Origin: JAFKKS01 sp050187875
GTDB taxonomy: Bacteria > Pseudomonadota > Alphaproteobacteria > Rhizobiales > Xanthobacteraceae
DNA length: 64,000 nt
Assembly: GCA_050187875.1 (NCBI GenBank)
Contig: JBFWXB010000016.1
Span: 27,495 to 91,494 of the forward strand
Direction of reading: 5' to 3'
Both the position numbers and the translations under genes were made by a program. Below are positions 1 to 7,434 of this stretch, in pieces (the first letter of the stretch is position 1; every line of letters begins with the position of its first letter). Under the pieces are notes generated by a model. The model had not been told where the DNA came from. It saw only the letters and a list, made by a program, of their open reading frames with translations, and searched no databases.

Positions 1-245
1 AGCCATTGGTCGCCGGACTGCGCGTGCCCTCGAGCGAATGCGCACAGGGCCCCGACAGCGCGCGCTACCGCATGTACGCGCGCTCGGAGCTCACCCTCAC
101 CGACGCCGGACGGGCGACGTTGGCCGGACAATTCGACCATGCGCGGGAAAACAAGATCGATCGCTGGTTCGGCGGTACGCATCTGACGCCGGACACGCTC
201 TGGCGGCGCGACGCACGCGACGGCGTCATCGCGCCAGTGGCTTAG
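1..245 (+). CDS. C-terminal part of a DUF1835/DUF3658-type protein (5' end outside window)
   Basis: The reading frame is open from the left edge and stops at TAG 243-245, so only about the last 80 residues are present. They carry the pattern LTDAGRATLAG, then IDRWFGGTHL, then LWRRD near the end. This matches the C-terminal region of DUF1835-containing proteins, where a conserved W-GGT-L segment precedes a terminal W-R-D. The family has no established function. An internal ATG at 6 is probably not the true start. The gene converges on thiE and overlaps its 3' end by four bases. The family call is from recognised motifs only. Confidence 0.6.
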   Translation, partial: PLVAGLRVPSSECAQGPDSARYRMYARSELTLTDAGRATLAGQFDHARENKIDRWFGGTHLTPDTLWRRDARDGVIAPVA

Positions 246-865
246 ACAGCCGTCCCCCACGCCGCGATCAGCGCCTGCACCTCCGCGCCGGGATCATGGG
301 CGCGCATGACGCCGCCCATGACGGCAATGCCTGCAACACCGGCAGCGCGCAGTGTCGCGACGTTATCGGACGTGACGCCGCCGATGCCGATCACGGGAAG
401 CGAGGTGGCGGCCGCTATCGCGCGCAATCCGTCGAGCCCGAGTGCGGGACCGTAGCCCGGCTTGCTTTTGGTGAGGAACGCCGGCCCCGCGACGATGTAA
501 TCGACCAGGAACGGGTTCGCAGCCGCCGCCTCGCCGGCGCCATGAACCGACAGACCGAGCAGTTTGTTTCGACCGAGCGCAGCACGTGCGGCTTCGACGT
601 CCCCGCCCGCCGGCAGATGCAGCCCGGCAAGGTCGGCGGCCAGCGCGGGATCAGCGGCGTGGATCGTGAGCGCCGCGTTCCATTTCGCCGCGACCGGAAT
701 CAGCGCATCGCGCAGCGCCAGAAGATCGTCGTGCGCCAAATCCTTTTCGCGGATGCTCGCCCAGCGGCAGCCGGCGGCAAAGGCCGCTGCGAGGATATCG
801 GGAAGCGGTGTTCGCGCCTGGCTGCGGTCGATGACGAGAAGGAGCGGCGGATCGGAAAGCGTCAC
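242..865 (-). CDS. thiE: Thiamine phosphate synthase
   Basis: Joins HMP pyrophosphate and thiazole phosphate to form thiamine phosphate in the cytoplasm, the last condensation of thiamine synthesis. The 207-residue product has the expected TIM-barrel landmarks: IREKDL at about 38-43, SVHGAGEA at 106-113, the pyrophosphate-binding TKSKPG at 132-137 and GIGGV at 160-164. The length is normal. Its ATG overlaps the thiG stop codon (thiG ends at 862, thiE starts at 865), so the two are probably translationally coupled. It is the last gene of the riboswitch-controlled thiO-thiS-thiG-thiE operon. Confidence 0.95.
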   Translation of the reverse strand: MTLSDPPLLLVIDRSQARTPLPDILAAAFAAGCRWASIREKDLAHDDLLALRDALIPVAAKWNAALTIHAADPALAADLAGLHLPAGGDVEAARAALGRNKLLGLSVHGAGEAAAANPFLVDYIVAGPAFLTKSKPGYGPALGLDGLRAIAAATSLPVIGIGGVTSDNVATLRAAGVAGIAVMGGVMRAHDPGAEVQALIAAWGTAV

Positions 866-1632
866 GTTCCGACGAGACCGAATTGCGGACTCGACGGCTC
901 CGCATTGACGCGCTTCGGAATGCGGCCCGAAAGACGCGCAAGCCGTCCGGCTTCGACCCCGGCTTTCATGGCCGCCGCCATGCGCACGGGATCGTTCGCC
1001 CTCGACACCGCCGTGTTGAGAAGCACCGCGGAGCAGCCAAGCTCCATCGCCAGCGCCGCATCGGAGGCGGTGCCGATGCCGGCATCAAGCACCACCGGCA
1101 CCGGCGAGCGAGCGCAGATGAGTTCGATCAGATGCGGATTGGAGATGCCGAGGCCGGAGCCGATCGGCGAGCCGAGCGGCATCACCGCCGCTGCGCCGAC
1201 ATCGGCGAGCTTGCGACAGGTGACCGGATCGTCGTTGCAGTACGGCAGTACGATGAAGCCCTTGCCGACGAGTTCTTCCGTGGCGCGGACAAGCGCCTCG
1301 ACATCGGGATAAAGCAGTTCGCGATCACCTATGACTTCGAGCTTCACCCAGTTGGTGTCGAGCGCCTCGCGCGCTAACTCGGCGGTGAGGATCGCGTCCT
1401 TCGCCGTCTGACAGCCCGCGGTGTTGGGAAGGAAATGCGCGCGGCCCGCAAGAAGATCGACGAGGCTTTCCTCTTCGCCGGCCAAGCTGATGCGGCGGAT
1501 CGAGGCGGTGACGAGCTCGCTGCCGCTTGCTTTGAGCGCATCGAGCATCACCTGCCGGTTCGGATAGCCGGCGGTCCCGAGGAAGAGCCGCGAGTTGAGA
1601 CTGCGGCCGGCGATGGTGAGGGTGTCGGTCAT
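862..1632 (-). CDS. thiG: Thiazole synthase
   Basis: Builds the thiazole phosphate carboxylate of thiamine from deoxyxylulose phosphate, dehydroglycine and sulfur delivered by ThiS thiocarboxylate. From the ATG at 1632 (product starts MTDTLTIAGR) it has 256 residues, the usual ThiG length. LPNTAGC at about 68-74 and the Schiff-base lysine in NWVKLEVIGD (Lys97) are present. The frame stays open further upstream to 1761, but that extension crosses a palindromic intergenic repeat and is not protein-like, so the 1632 start is preferred. ThiO upstream supplies the dehydroglycine and ThiS the sulfur carrier. Confidence 0.95.
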   Translation of the reverse strand: MTDTLTIAGRSLNSRLFLGTAGYPNRQVMLDALKASGSELVTASIRRISLAGEEESLVDLLAGRAHFLPNTAGCQTAKDAILTAELAREALDTNWVKLEVIGDRELLYPDVEALVRATEELVGKGFIVLPYCNDDPVTCRKLADVGAAAVMPLGSPIGSGLGISNPHLIELICARSPVPVVLDAGIGTASDAALAMELGCSAVLLNTAVSRANDPVRMAAAMKAGVEAGRLARLSGRIPKRVNAEPSSPQFGLVGT

Positions 1633-1642
1633 ACTTTTTCTC

Positions 1643-1743
1643 GTCATTCCGGGGCACGGGCGCAGCCCGTGAACCTGGAATCCATAATCCCAGCTGCGGC
1701 GTATGGATTCCGGGCTCGCCGCGATGCGGCGCCCCGGAATGAC
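1643..1743. repeat. Interspersed palindromic repeat between thiS and thiG
   Basis: About 100 bp bounded by inverted ends: GTCATTCCGGGG at 1643-1654 mirrors CCCCGGAATGAC at 1732-1743, with further internal pairing around GGAATCCATAA and TATGGATTCC. Such elements are common between genes in Bradyrhizobium-related genomes. It lies inside the thi operon, between thiS and thiG, so it will form a long hairpin in the mRNA and could alter mRNA stability or the ThiS:ThiG ratio (inference). Confidence 0.8.
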
Positions 1744-1764
1744 ATAGGCCGGGATGAACACATA

Positions 1765-1965
1765 CTATCCGCCTTGCTTCGCGTGCACGATCTCGACCGC
1801 GTCATCAGCGCGCAAGGCCGTGTCGGCCCACGCCGCGCGCGGCACGACCGCGCCGTTGAGCGCGACTGCGACGCCACGGGCGCCGGTGTCGATGCCTTTG
1901 TCCGCGAGCAAGGCGCTCAGCGTATCGGCCGCGACCGCTTCCTGCTTTCCGTTCACCTGAATCAT
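1765..1965 (-). CDS. thiS: Sulfur carrier protein ThiS
   Basis: A small ubiquitin-like carrier whose C-terminal Gly-Gly is adenylated and thiocarboxylated to give sulfur for the thiazole ring. The product starts MIQVNGK and ends AKQGG, about 66 residues, the normal ThiS size. Two adjacent ATGs lie at 1968 and 1965. A third in-frame ATG at 2001 overlaps the thiO stop codon as ATGA and would add 12 residues; that start suits translational coupling but is longer than the family. It follows thiO and precedes thiG, with a palindromic repeat filling the gap to thiG. Confidence 0.9.
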   Translation of the reverse strand: MIQVNGKQEAVAADTLSALLADKGIDTGARGVAVALNGAVVPRAAWADTALRADDAVEIVHAKQGG

Positions 1966-1997
1966 CATCGTCGGATCATAGCCACTTGCTTTGAGAC

Positions 1998-3161
1998 TCA
2001 TTCCGCCGCCTGCGCCGGCGCAAAACGTTCGATGCCGAAAGGCTGCACGAGCGCATCCATCTCGCTTTCGGCGACGAAGCGGGCGATGGCATTGGCCGTC
2101 ACCGGCGTCAACAGAATGCCGTTGCGATGGTGTCCGGTAGCGTAGACGAGGCTTGGCACCGCAGCGGGACCGAGGATCGGCGCATCGTCACGACTGCCCG
2201 GACGATGCCCGACCCAGGTTTCGACGATCGGAAGCTCTTCGATCGCCGGAATCACGCGCCATGCCGCTTCGAGAAGCGTGAGCATTCCGCCCGCCGTCAG
2301 CGTCGCGTCAAAGCCCTTTTCCTCGACGGTCGCGCCCAGGAGAAGGCGGCCGTCATTGCGCGGCACCATGTAGATATTCGGCCCCCAGAGAACATGCGTC
2401 AGCAAAGGCGCCGCCGCATCCATCTGCAGTGTAAGCACCTGGCCCTTGATCGGGCGCACCGGCGGGCGGAGCTCCGCCGGCAGGCCTTCAATGCCGCGTG
2501 TCCAAGGTCCCGCTGCGAGGACCGTGATATCGGCGCGCATCTCGCGGCCGTCCGTCAAAGCGAAACCAGCGACCCGCCCACGCTCGACCAGAAGGCGCGC
2601 GACCGGCGCATGTTCGTGAAGGCTCACCCCCGCCCGCTCCGCTGCAATCCGCAGCGCCGCCGCGAGCTTGCGATTGTCGGCCTGATGATCTTGCGGCGAC
2701 CACAGCGCACCGGCCAGTCGGGCGCCGAGATGCGGCTCGCGCTTGCGCGCTTGGGCCGCCGTGATCCATTCCACCGGCAAGCCGAGGTGCTTCTGGAAAT
2801 CGAGATGGTGATGGATGCGCGCCTGATCGTCGGCGGTGAGCGCGACGACGAGCGTGCCCTCCTGCCGCAGGTCGATGCTCATTCCGGAGGCCGCTTCGAG
2901 CTCCGCCGCGAAATCGGGCCAGAGCGCCTGGCTCGCGCGGCCGAGCGCGATGAGATTCTCTTCGCCAGGCTCGGCCTCGGCGCAGGCCGCGAGCATGCCG
3001 GCAGCCGCATGGCTCGCCCCAGAACCGGCCGCGCCTTTGTCGACCACCGTAACCGTATGGCCGCGCTGCGCCAGCCGCCAGGCGATGCCAAGCCCGATCA
3101 CGCCGGCGCCAATGACGGCTACGTTTGAATGTTTGGAAATGGAATTTACGAGGCTGCCCAT
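1998..3161 (-). CDS. thiO: Glycine oxidase ThiO (FAD-dependent)
   Basis: Oxidises glycine to dehydroglycine for thiazole formation in the aerobic thiamine route. The 387-residue product has an N-terminal FAD-binding Rossmann motif VIGAGVIGLG at about 16-25, ASHAAAGML shortly after, and a DAO-type C-terminal segment YATGHHRNGILLTP. ATG at 3161 lies just after the 3' strand of the TPP riboswitch, and the purine-rich AGGGAG of that strand is positioned as its ribosome binding site. First gene of the thiOSGE operon. The thiC gene often seen beside thiO is not in this window. Confidence 0.93.
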   Translation of the reverse strand: MGSLVNSISKHSNVAVIGAGVIGLGIAWRLAQRGHTVTVVDKGAAGSGASHAAAGMLAACAEAEPGEENLIALGRASQALWPDFAAELEAASGMSIDLRQEGTLVVALTADDQARIHHHLDFQKHLGLPVEWITAAQARKREPHLGARLAGALWSPQDHQADNRKLAAALRIAAERAGVSLHEHAPVARLLVERGRVAGFALTDGREMRADITVLAAGPWTRGIEGLPAELRPPVRPIKGQVLTLQMDAAAPLLTHVLWGPNIYMVPRNDGRLLLGATVEEKGFDATLTAGGMLTLLEAAWRVIPAIEELPIVETWVGHRPGSRDDAPILGPAAVPSLVYATGHHRNGILLTPVTANAIARFVAESEMDALVQPFGIERFAPAQAAE

Positions 3162-3165
3162 TTTG

Positions 3166-3247
3166 GCGGCTCCCTACGCTGGAATGACCCAGACAGGTTC
3201 GATGGGTGTGCTCTCAGCCGCGGCAGCTGCCGCGGCACCCCAGGCCG
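3166..3247 (-). promoter_or_regulatory. TPP (THI-box) riboswitch ahead of thiO
   Basis: Read on the minus strand, the sequence contains the conserved TPP-aptamer pieces in order: GGGGTGCC, CTGAGA, ACCC, GAACCTG, CTGGGTCATTCCAGCG and GTAGGGAG. A self-complementary variable arm, GCCGCGGCAGCTGCCGCGGC, sits between the first two. The 3' conserved strand ends about 8 bases before the thiO ATG and contains its Shine-Dalgarno-like AGGGAG. Ligand binding would therefore hide the ribosome binding site (inference). It controls the thiOSGE operon. Confidence 0.95.
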
Positions 3248-3255
3248 ATGGGCTT

Positions 3256-3285
3256 AATATCGGCTTTTTCGGGCGCGGCGACAAG
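3256..3285 (-). promoter_or_regulatory. Candidate promoter for the thi operon
   Basis: On the minus strand a -35-like CTTGTC (3285-3280) and a -10-like GATATT (3261-3256) are 18 bases apart. The predicted transcription start would fall near 3249, right at the riboswitch 5' edge. It sits in the 44-bp gap after the MFS gene. Support is from motif and position only. Confidence 0.45.
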
Positions 3286-3291
3286 GTCGCC

Positions 3292-4488
3292 TCATGCGTC
3301 TTTTCGCCCAGCCCCATGCAGCAGCCGCGCCACAGTGAAGCCCACCAGAACCATGACAATGCCTCCGGCGACGAGCGTCGCCGAAGGGCCGACGGCGGCG
3401 AAGCCGACCGAGTACAGGACCGGGCCCAGCGCCTGCCCCAGGAAGTAGGAAAAGGAGTGCATCGAGACGGCCGTGCCGCGCGCTGTCGGGGCGAGCTCCG
3501 TCATCTGGACCTGGATCGAGGCGTGCAGGAGGAAGAAGCCGAAACCCATGGCCGCCATCGTCGCGAACTGCACCGGCCAGTGCGGGAGCGTCGCTTCGAT
3601 CACCAGGCTCAGGCCGGCGATGAGGCCGCCGCCGATCATGATACGGCGCTGGCCGAAGAGCTTGATGAGCGTGCCGACCGTTACCGAATAAAGCAAGCCT
3701 CCGGCAGCGAAAGCGCCGATCACAAGGCCGGCGATGCCGGCGCGCGGCTCGCCGGTCAAGCTGAGGAGATAGGCGACGTAAGGAAAAATGCCGAACAGCG
3801 CCGCGCCTTCGGTGAAGACGGCGCCGTAGCAGACCTTGGCGCGCGGATTGGAAAAGACCTGCCGATAGTTCGCAAAAGCGGCGACGAGGTCGACGCGCTC
3901 GGCGCGGCGCACCGGCACCTTGCGCAAACCAAAGGCCGTACCGGCGAAGGCGAAGACCATGGCCGTGCCCGCGGCCACAAAGACCCCGCGCCAGCCGACC
4001 AGGTCGGCGAGGATTCCGGACGCCATCGCGCCGGTGAGAAGCCCGCCGATGCTGCCGATGAGAATGCGTGCGATCGCGATCTGACGCGATTGCATCGGCA
4101 CCATGTCGCCGAGGAGCGCGATCGAGACGGGAAAGATGCCGGCGCCCGCCATCCCGGCGAGGATGCGCGCGGCAAGGAGCATGGGAAAATTCGGCGCCAG
4201 CGCTGCCGCGACTGCGCTCAAGCCGAGCACGGCAACGCAGGCGGTGATGACGCGCGTCTTGCCGACGAGATCGCCCAAGGGCCCGAGGATCGGTTGCATC
4301 AGCGCAAAGGGCAGCGCAAAGGCCGTACCGAGCAGCGCCGCCGTGTCGACGTCGACAGCGAAGTCGGCCGCGACGCTCGGCACGATCGGATCGGCCAGCC
4401 GCACGAAGAGCGAGGCGGCGAAGTTGATGCCGGCGAGGAGAAGCAGGACGCGCGAGATGCTTGGCGGCGGGGGAACTTCCGTACTCAT
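3292..4488 (-). CDS. MFS transporter, substrate unknown
   Basis: A 398-residue polytopic inner-membrane protein with the hydrophobic periodicity of about 12 membrane segments. The motif after segment 2 reads GPLGDLVGKTR (around residues 68-78), a typical MFS loop signature, and a long central loop carries VPVRRAERVD. The substrate cannot be inferred. It lies 9 bases after the YgiC-like gene in the same direction, so it may be the last gene of that operon, and it precedes the riboswitch-controlled thi operon. A thiamine-related role is possible from position but has no motif support. Confidence 0.85.
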   Translation of the reverse strand: MSTEVPPPPSISRVLLLLAGINFAASLFVRLADPIVPSVAADFAVDVDTAALLGTAFALPFALMQPILGPLGDLVGKTRVITACVAVLGLSAVAAALAPNFPMLLAARILAGMAGAGIFPVSIALLGDMVPMQSRQIAIARILIGSIGGLLTGAMASGILADLVGWRGVFVAAGTAMVFAFAGTAFGLRKVPVRRAERVDLVAAFANYRQVFSNPRAKVCYGAVFTEGAALFGIFPYVAYLLSLTGEPRAGIAGLVIGAFAAGGLLYSVTVGTLIKLFGQRRIMIGGGLIAGLSLVIEATLPHWPVQFATMAAMGFGFFLLHASIQVQMTELAPTARGTAVSMHSFSYFLGQALGPVLYSVGFAAVGPSATLVAGGIVMVLVGFTVARLLHGAGRKDA

Positions 4489-4497
4489 CGACGCGAT

Positions 4498-5661
4498 TTA
4501 GCCTACGATCGCGTGCGGAAGAAATCGCGACGTGTTGCGCGTGATCGGGTCGCCGTCCTCGCGGATCGACAAGGCGCACGGAGTATCGCGGACCATCCAC
4601 GCGCCGACGACGGTGAAATTGCCGTCATATTGCGGCAATGGCGCCAGCGCCTGACGGATGAAGCCTTCGCTTCCATAGGGGCCATCATCCGCGGCGACGG
4701 TCGTCCCGCTTGTGACGATCGTGACGTTCGCGCCCTCGCGCGAATAAAGCGGCTTGCGCACATACGTTTCGCCAAGTGCGCGCACGCCTTCCGCATCGTC
4801 GTCGAACGCCGCCGGCAAGAGATTCGGATGGCGGGGAAACATCGCCCAGAGGAGCGGCAGGATGCCCTTGTTGGAGAGGATCGCCTTCCACGGCGGCTCC
4901 AAAAACTGCGTTGCCGCGCCGGGAAGCGAAGGGCCGAAGGCCTCGCGGAACATCCACTCCCACGGATAGAGCTTGAAGAGGAGGTCGATCGGCGCCTCGT
5001 TGAGGTCGACGAACTGTCCCTTGGCGGTACGGCCGATGTCATCCATCGCCAGCATCGTCGTAACGAGGCCCGCCTGGCGCGCGCAGTCCTCGATGTAGCG
5101 CAGCGTGCCGCCGTCTTCGGCATCGTCGATCGCGCCGGCGAGATGCAGCGCACGCCCGGCGCCGATCTCCTTCCAGGCCGCGATCAAACGCTCGTGCAGC
5201 GAATTGAACTGATCGGCCGTCTTCGGCACGATTTGCCGCGCGATCGCGTCCTCGAGCCAGAGCCATTGGAATACGCCGGTTTCAAACACCGAGGTCGGCG
5301 TGTCGGCATTGTATTCGAGAAGCTTCGCGGGCCCCTGCCCGTCATAGCGGAGATCGAAACGGCCATAGAGGCTCGGCTCGCCGCGCTTCCAGCTCGCGGC
5401 GATGAAATTCCAATAGCGCTCGGGGATGGCGAGGCGGCGCAGGATGCGCTCGTCCTCGACGGCCTTCGCCACCAGCTCGCGGCACATGCCGTCGAGCTCG
5501 GCGGCCGGCGCTTCAATGTCGCGCTCGATCTCGCGCAGCGTGAAGGCGTAATACGCGCGCTCATCCCAGTAACGTTCGCCATCGATCGTGTGGAAGGTGA
5601 AGCCGGTCTCGGCAGCGCGCTCCCGCCAGTCCGCGCGTTCATCGCAGAGGATGCGTTGCAT
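4498..5661 (-). CDS. Glutathionylspermidine synthase-like ATP-grasp protein (YgiC/YjfC family)
   Basis: 387 residues resembling the synthetase half of glutathionylspermidine synthase and E. coli YgiC/YjfC. Landmarks are RYWNFIAASW, LYGRFDLRYD, KLLEYNADTPTS, a central YPWEWMF and a late KPLYSREGANV that fits the ATP-grasp phosphate/metal site. Family members are thought to form an amide bond using ATP; the YgiC/YjfC acceptor is not established, and E. coli YgiC was not shown to make glutathionylspermidine. It starts 3 bases after a YgiB-like gene and is part of a DUF350-YgiB-YgiC trio, the arrangement known from yjfLMC and ygiBC loci. Confidence 0.88.
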   Translation of the reverse strand: MQRILCDERADWRERAAETGFTFHTIDGERYWDERAYYAFTLREIERDIEAPAAELDGMCRELVAKAVEDERILRRLAIPERYWNFIAASWKRGEPSLYGRFDLRYDGQGPAKLLEYNADTPTSVFETGVFQWLWLEDAIARQIVPKTADQFNSLHERLIAAWKEIGAGRALHLAGAIDDAEDGGTLRYIEDCARQAGLVTTMLAMDDIGRTAKGQFVDLNEAPIDLLFKLYPWEWMFREAFGPSLPGAATQFLEPPWKAILSNKGILPLLWAMFPRHPNLLPAAFDDDAEGVRALGETYVRKPLYSREGANVTIVTSGTTVAADDGPYGSEGFIRQALAPLPQYDGNFTVVGAWMVRDTPCALSIREDGDPITRNTSRFLPHAIVG

Positions 5662-5664
5662 GAG

Positions 5665-6087
5665 TCAGCTCGATGCGTGCCCGCCCATGGAGTGGCCGGT
5701 CGAGCCGAAGCCGCCGCGCGACGTTGTCGACGTCGATCGTGACGCGACGCCGGGACGGCTTGCGCTCGTCCGCGCCGTCGTTGTCGACGACGAACGCGCC
5801 CCCCACGATCCCCACAGCCAAGAGGAGTGCGAGGAGGAGCGGCTGGACGAACCACTCGACCACGAACGACTGCGCGGCCCGCACGGACTGGCGGGCGTTG
5901 GGCCTGGCGGCACACCGGGCGCAACGCGTGATGAAATACCTGATGCAGCCCCTGGTGTGGGCGGCACGCCGGTCCCCGCCGCAGCCGGTGGCGTGTCGCA
6001 GCGGTCGCTCGGCATCATGGCGTAGCCGCCAGCGCCCGCCGCGGTGACGCCGCCGAGAAGCAGAGCGACCTGCGCGGAGCGCTTCAT
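5665..6087 (-). CDS. YgiB-like (DUF1190-related) exported small protein
   Basis: 140 residues. The N-terminus MKRSAQVALLLGG plus AAGAGGYAMM looks like a signal or membrane anchor, followed by a Pro/Gly-rich stretch, a Ser/Arg-rich low-complexity middle, and the family-typical tail SRGGFGSTGHSMGG. DUF1190/YgiB proteins accompany YgiC-type ATP-grasp enzymes, and the tail glycine motif is the main basis of this call. It lies between a DUF350 membrane protein (7-base gap) and the YgiC-like gene (3-base gap). The function is unknown. No lipobox cysteine is clear. Confidence 0.7.
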   Translation of the reverse strand: MKRSAQVALLLGGVTAAGAGGYAMMPSDRCDTPPAAAGTGVPPTPGAASGISSRVAPGVPPGPTPASPCGPRSRSWSSGSSSRSSSHSSWLWGSWGARSSSTTTARTSASRPGVASRSTSTTSRGGFGSTGHSMGGHASS

Positions 6088-6094
6088 GGCGGGC

Positions 6095-6499
6095 TCAATA
6101 GGTCATGGCCGCAGCGCTTAAGAGACCCGCGACGAGCGAGGTCAGGCCGAGCCAGATCGCCGGCGCGAGCTCGCCGCTCGCAATCCGCTTCGAAAGCTCC
6201 GGCACCGGAATGCGCGCCGCGAAATAGACGATCAGCTGAACGATCAGCGCTATGAAGCTCCAGATGACGCAATCGGCGATGTCGGACGAATGGGCGATGG
6301 CGCTCGCGACCGGCAGCGCGAAGCCGAGCAGACTGAGGCCAAGGGCCAGCGCGACGCCGGGAACATTGGCCCGGATCAAGCTGAACTCGTCATGCGCCGT
6401 AATGCGCGTGTAGATGAACAGGTAGAGCAGAACGACGAGCGCAGAAACGCAGAAGTAAAGGAGGAAGGCAGGCAGCCCCTGCAGCGAAGCGAGAACCAT
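6095..6499 (-). CDS. DUF350 membrane protein (YjfL-like)
   Basis: About 134 residues with four hydrophobic segments (LPAFLLYFCVSALVVLLYLF, VALALGLSLLGFALPVA, IWSFIALIVQLIVYFAA and LGLTSLVAGLLSAAAM), the usual size and topology of DUF350. The start at 6499 (MVLASLQGLPAF) is preferred over an in-frame upstream ATG at 6544 because homologues begin at the first membrane segment. It is the first gene of the trio with the YgiB-like and YgiC-like genes. Function unknown. Confidence 0.82.
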   Translation of the reverse strand: MVLASLQGLPAFLLYFCVSALVVLLYLFIYTRITAHDEFSLIRANVPGVALALGLSLLGFALPVASAIAHSSDIADCVIWSFIALIVQLIVYFAARIPVPELSKRIASGELAPAIWLGLTSLVAGLLSAAAMTY

Positions 6500-6548
6500 G
6501 ACGCGCCCCCGAGTCATGGCGCCGGAATCGTCCGGCACCACCATGAGC

Positions 6549-7400
6549 CTAGCCCGCTGTAAGCCCCTTCGCCAGTCGGTCGAAGGCGATCAGGTTGCGC
6601 AATGTCGCCTCCATGTCGCGCAGCGGCAGCATATTGGGCCCATCGGAGGGCGCCTTGTCGGGGTCCTGATGCGTCTCGATGAAGACGCCGGCGACGCCGA
6701 CCGCGACTGCCGCACGCGCCAACACGGGCACGAATTCGCGCTCACCGCCCGACGATCCGCCACGGCCGCCGGGCTGCTGCACCGAATGCGTCGCATCGAA
6801 GATCACCGGCGCGCCGGTCGTGCGCGCGAGGATCGGCAGCGCGCGCATGTCGGAGACGAGGGTATTGTAGCCGAAGGAAGCGCCCCGCTCCGTCACCAGC
6901 ACATTCGCATTGCCGGCGCCCGTCACCTTGGCGACGACGTTTGTTATGTCCCACGGCGCAAGGAACTGTCCCTTCTTAACGTTCACCACCCGGCCCGTCT
7001 TCGCCGCGGCGATGAGCAGGTCCGTCTGACGGCAGAGGAATGCCGGAATCTGGAGGATATCGACCACTTCGGCGACGGGCGCGCACTGATCGTTCTCGTG
7101 CACGTCCGTGAGCACGGGAAGTCCGAGCGTTTCACGGATCTCCGCAAAGATCGGCAGCGCCTGCGCGAGGCCAACGCCGCGCGCACCCGACGCGCTGGTG
7201 CGGTTCGCCTTGTCGAACGAGGTCTTGAATACAAGGCCGATGCCGACGCGCGCCGCGATGTCTTTCAGCGCCGACGCCATCTCGAGCGCATGGGCGCGGC
7301 TCTCCAACTGACAAGGCCCAGCGATCAACGCGAGCGGTTGCGCGTTGGAGAACGTCACGCCGCGAACGGTGACGGACGGGTTTGCAACAGCGGTGCTCAT
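6549..7400 (-). CDS. kdsA: 3-deoxy-8-phosphooctulonate (KDO-8-P) synthase
   Basis: Condenses phosphoenolpyruvate and arabinose 5-phosphate to KDO-8-phosphate for the LPS inner core. From ATG 7400 (MSTAVANPSVTV) the product has 283 residues. Landmarks are LIAGPCQLES, FKTSFDKANRTS, VLTDVHEN, the catalytic-loop FIETHQDPDKAPSDGPNMLP, and DATHSVQQPGG. The Asn-Met-Leu segment and missing metal cysteine fit a normal class assignment, but metal dependence was not settled here. In-frame sequence upstream of 7400 is not KdsA-like. It lies 34 bases downstream of the VOC gene and before the DUF350 trio. The lipid A genes are elsewhere in this window (31.7-36.2 kb). Confidence 0.95.
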   Translation of the reverse strand: MSTAVANPSVTVRGVTFSNAQPLALIAGPCQLESRAHALEMASALKDIAARVGIGLVFKTSFDKANRTSASGARGVGLAQALPIFAEIRETLGLPVLTDVHENDQCAPVAEVVDILQIPAFLCRQTDLLIAAAKTGRVVNVKKGQFLAPWDITNVVAKVTGAGNANVLVTERGASFGYNTLVSDMRALPILARTTGAPVIFDATHSVQQPGGRGGSSGGEREFVPVLARAAVAVGVAGVFIETHQDPDKAPSDGPNMLPLRDMEATLRNLIAFDRLAKGLTAG

Positions 7401-7434
7401 GCGAGCGGCACCATGGCGATGACCCAAGCGCAGG

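Noticed and set aside
38..1312. Long open frame on the plus strand opposite thiE and thiG
   Set aside because: Arg/Ala/Gly-rich antisense frame caused by high GC; no family motifs, while the minus strand carries clear ThiE and ThiG.
2836..5742. 968-codon open frame opposite thiO, the MFS gene and the YgiC-like gene
   Set aside because: Shadow of GC-biased codon use; composition is strongly basic and charged, and it spans the TPP riboswitch and three well-supported genes on the other strand.
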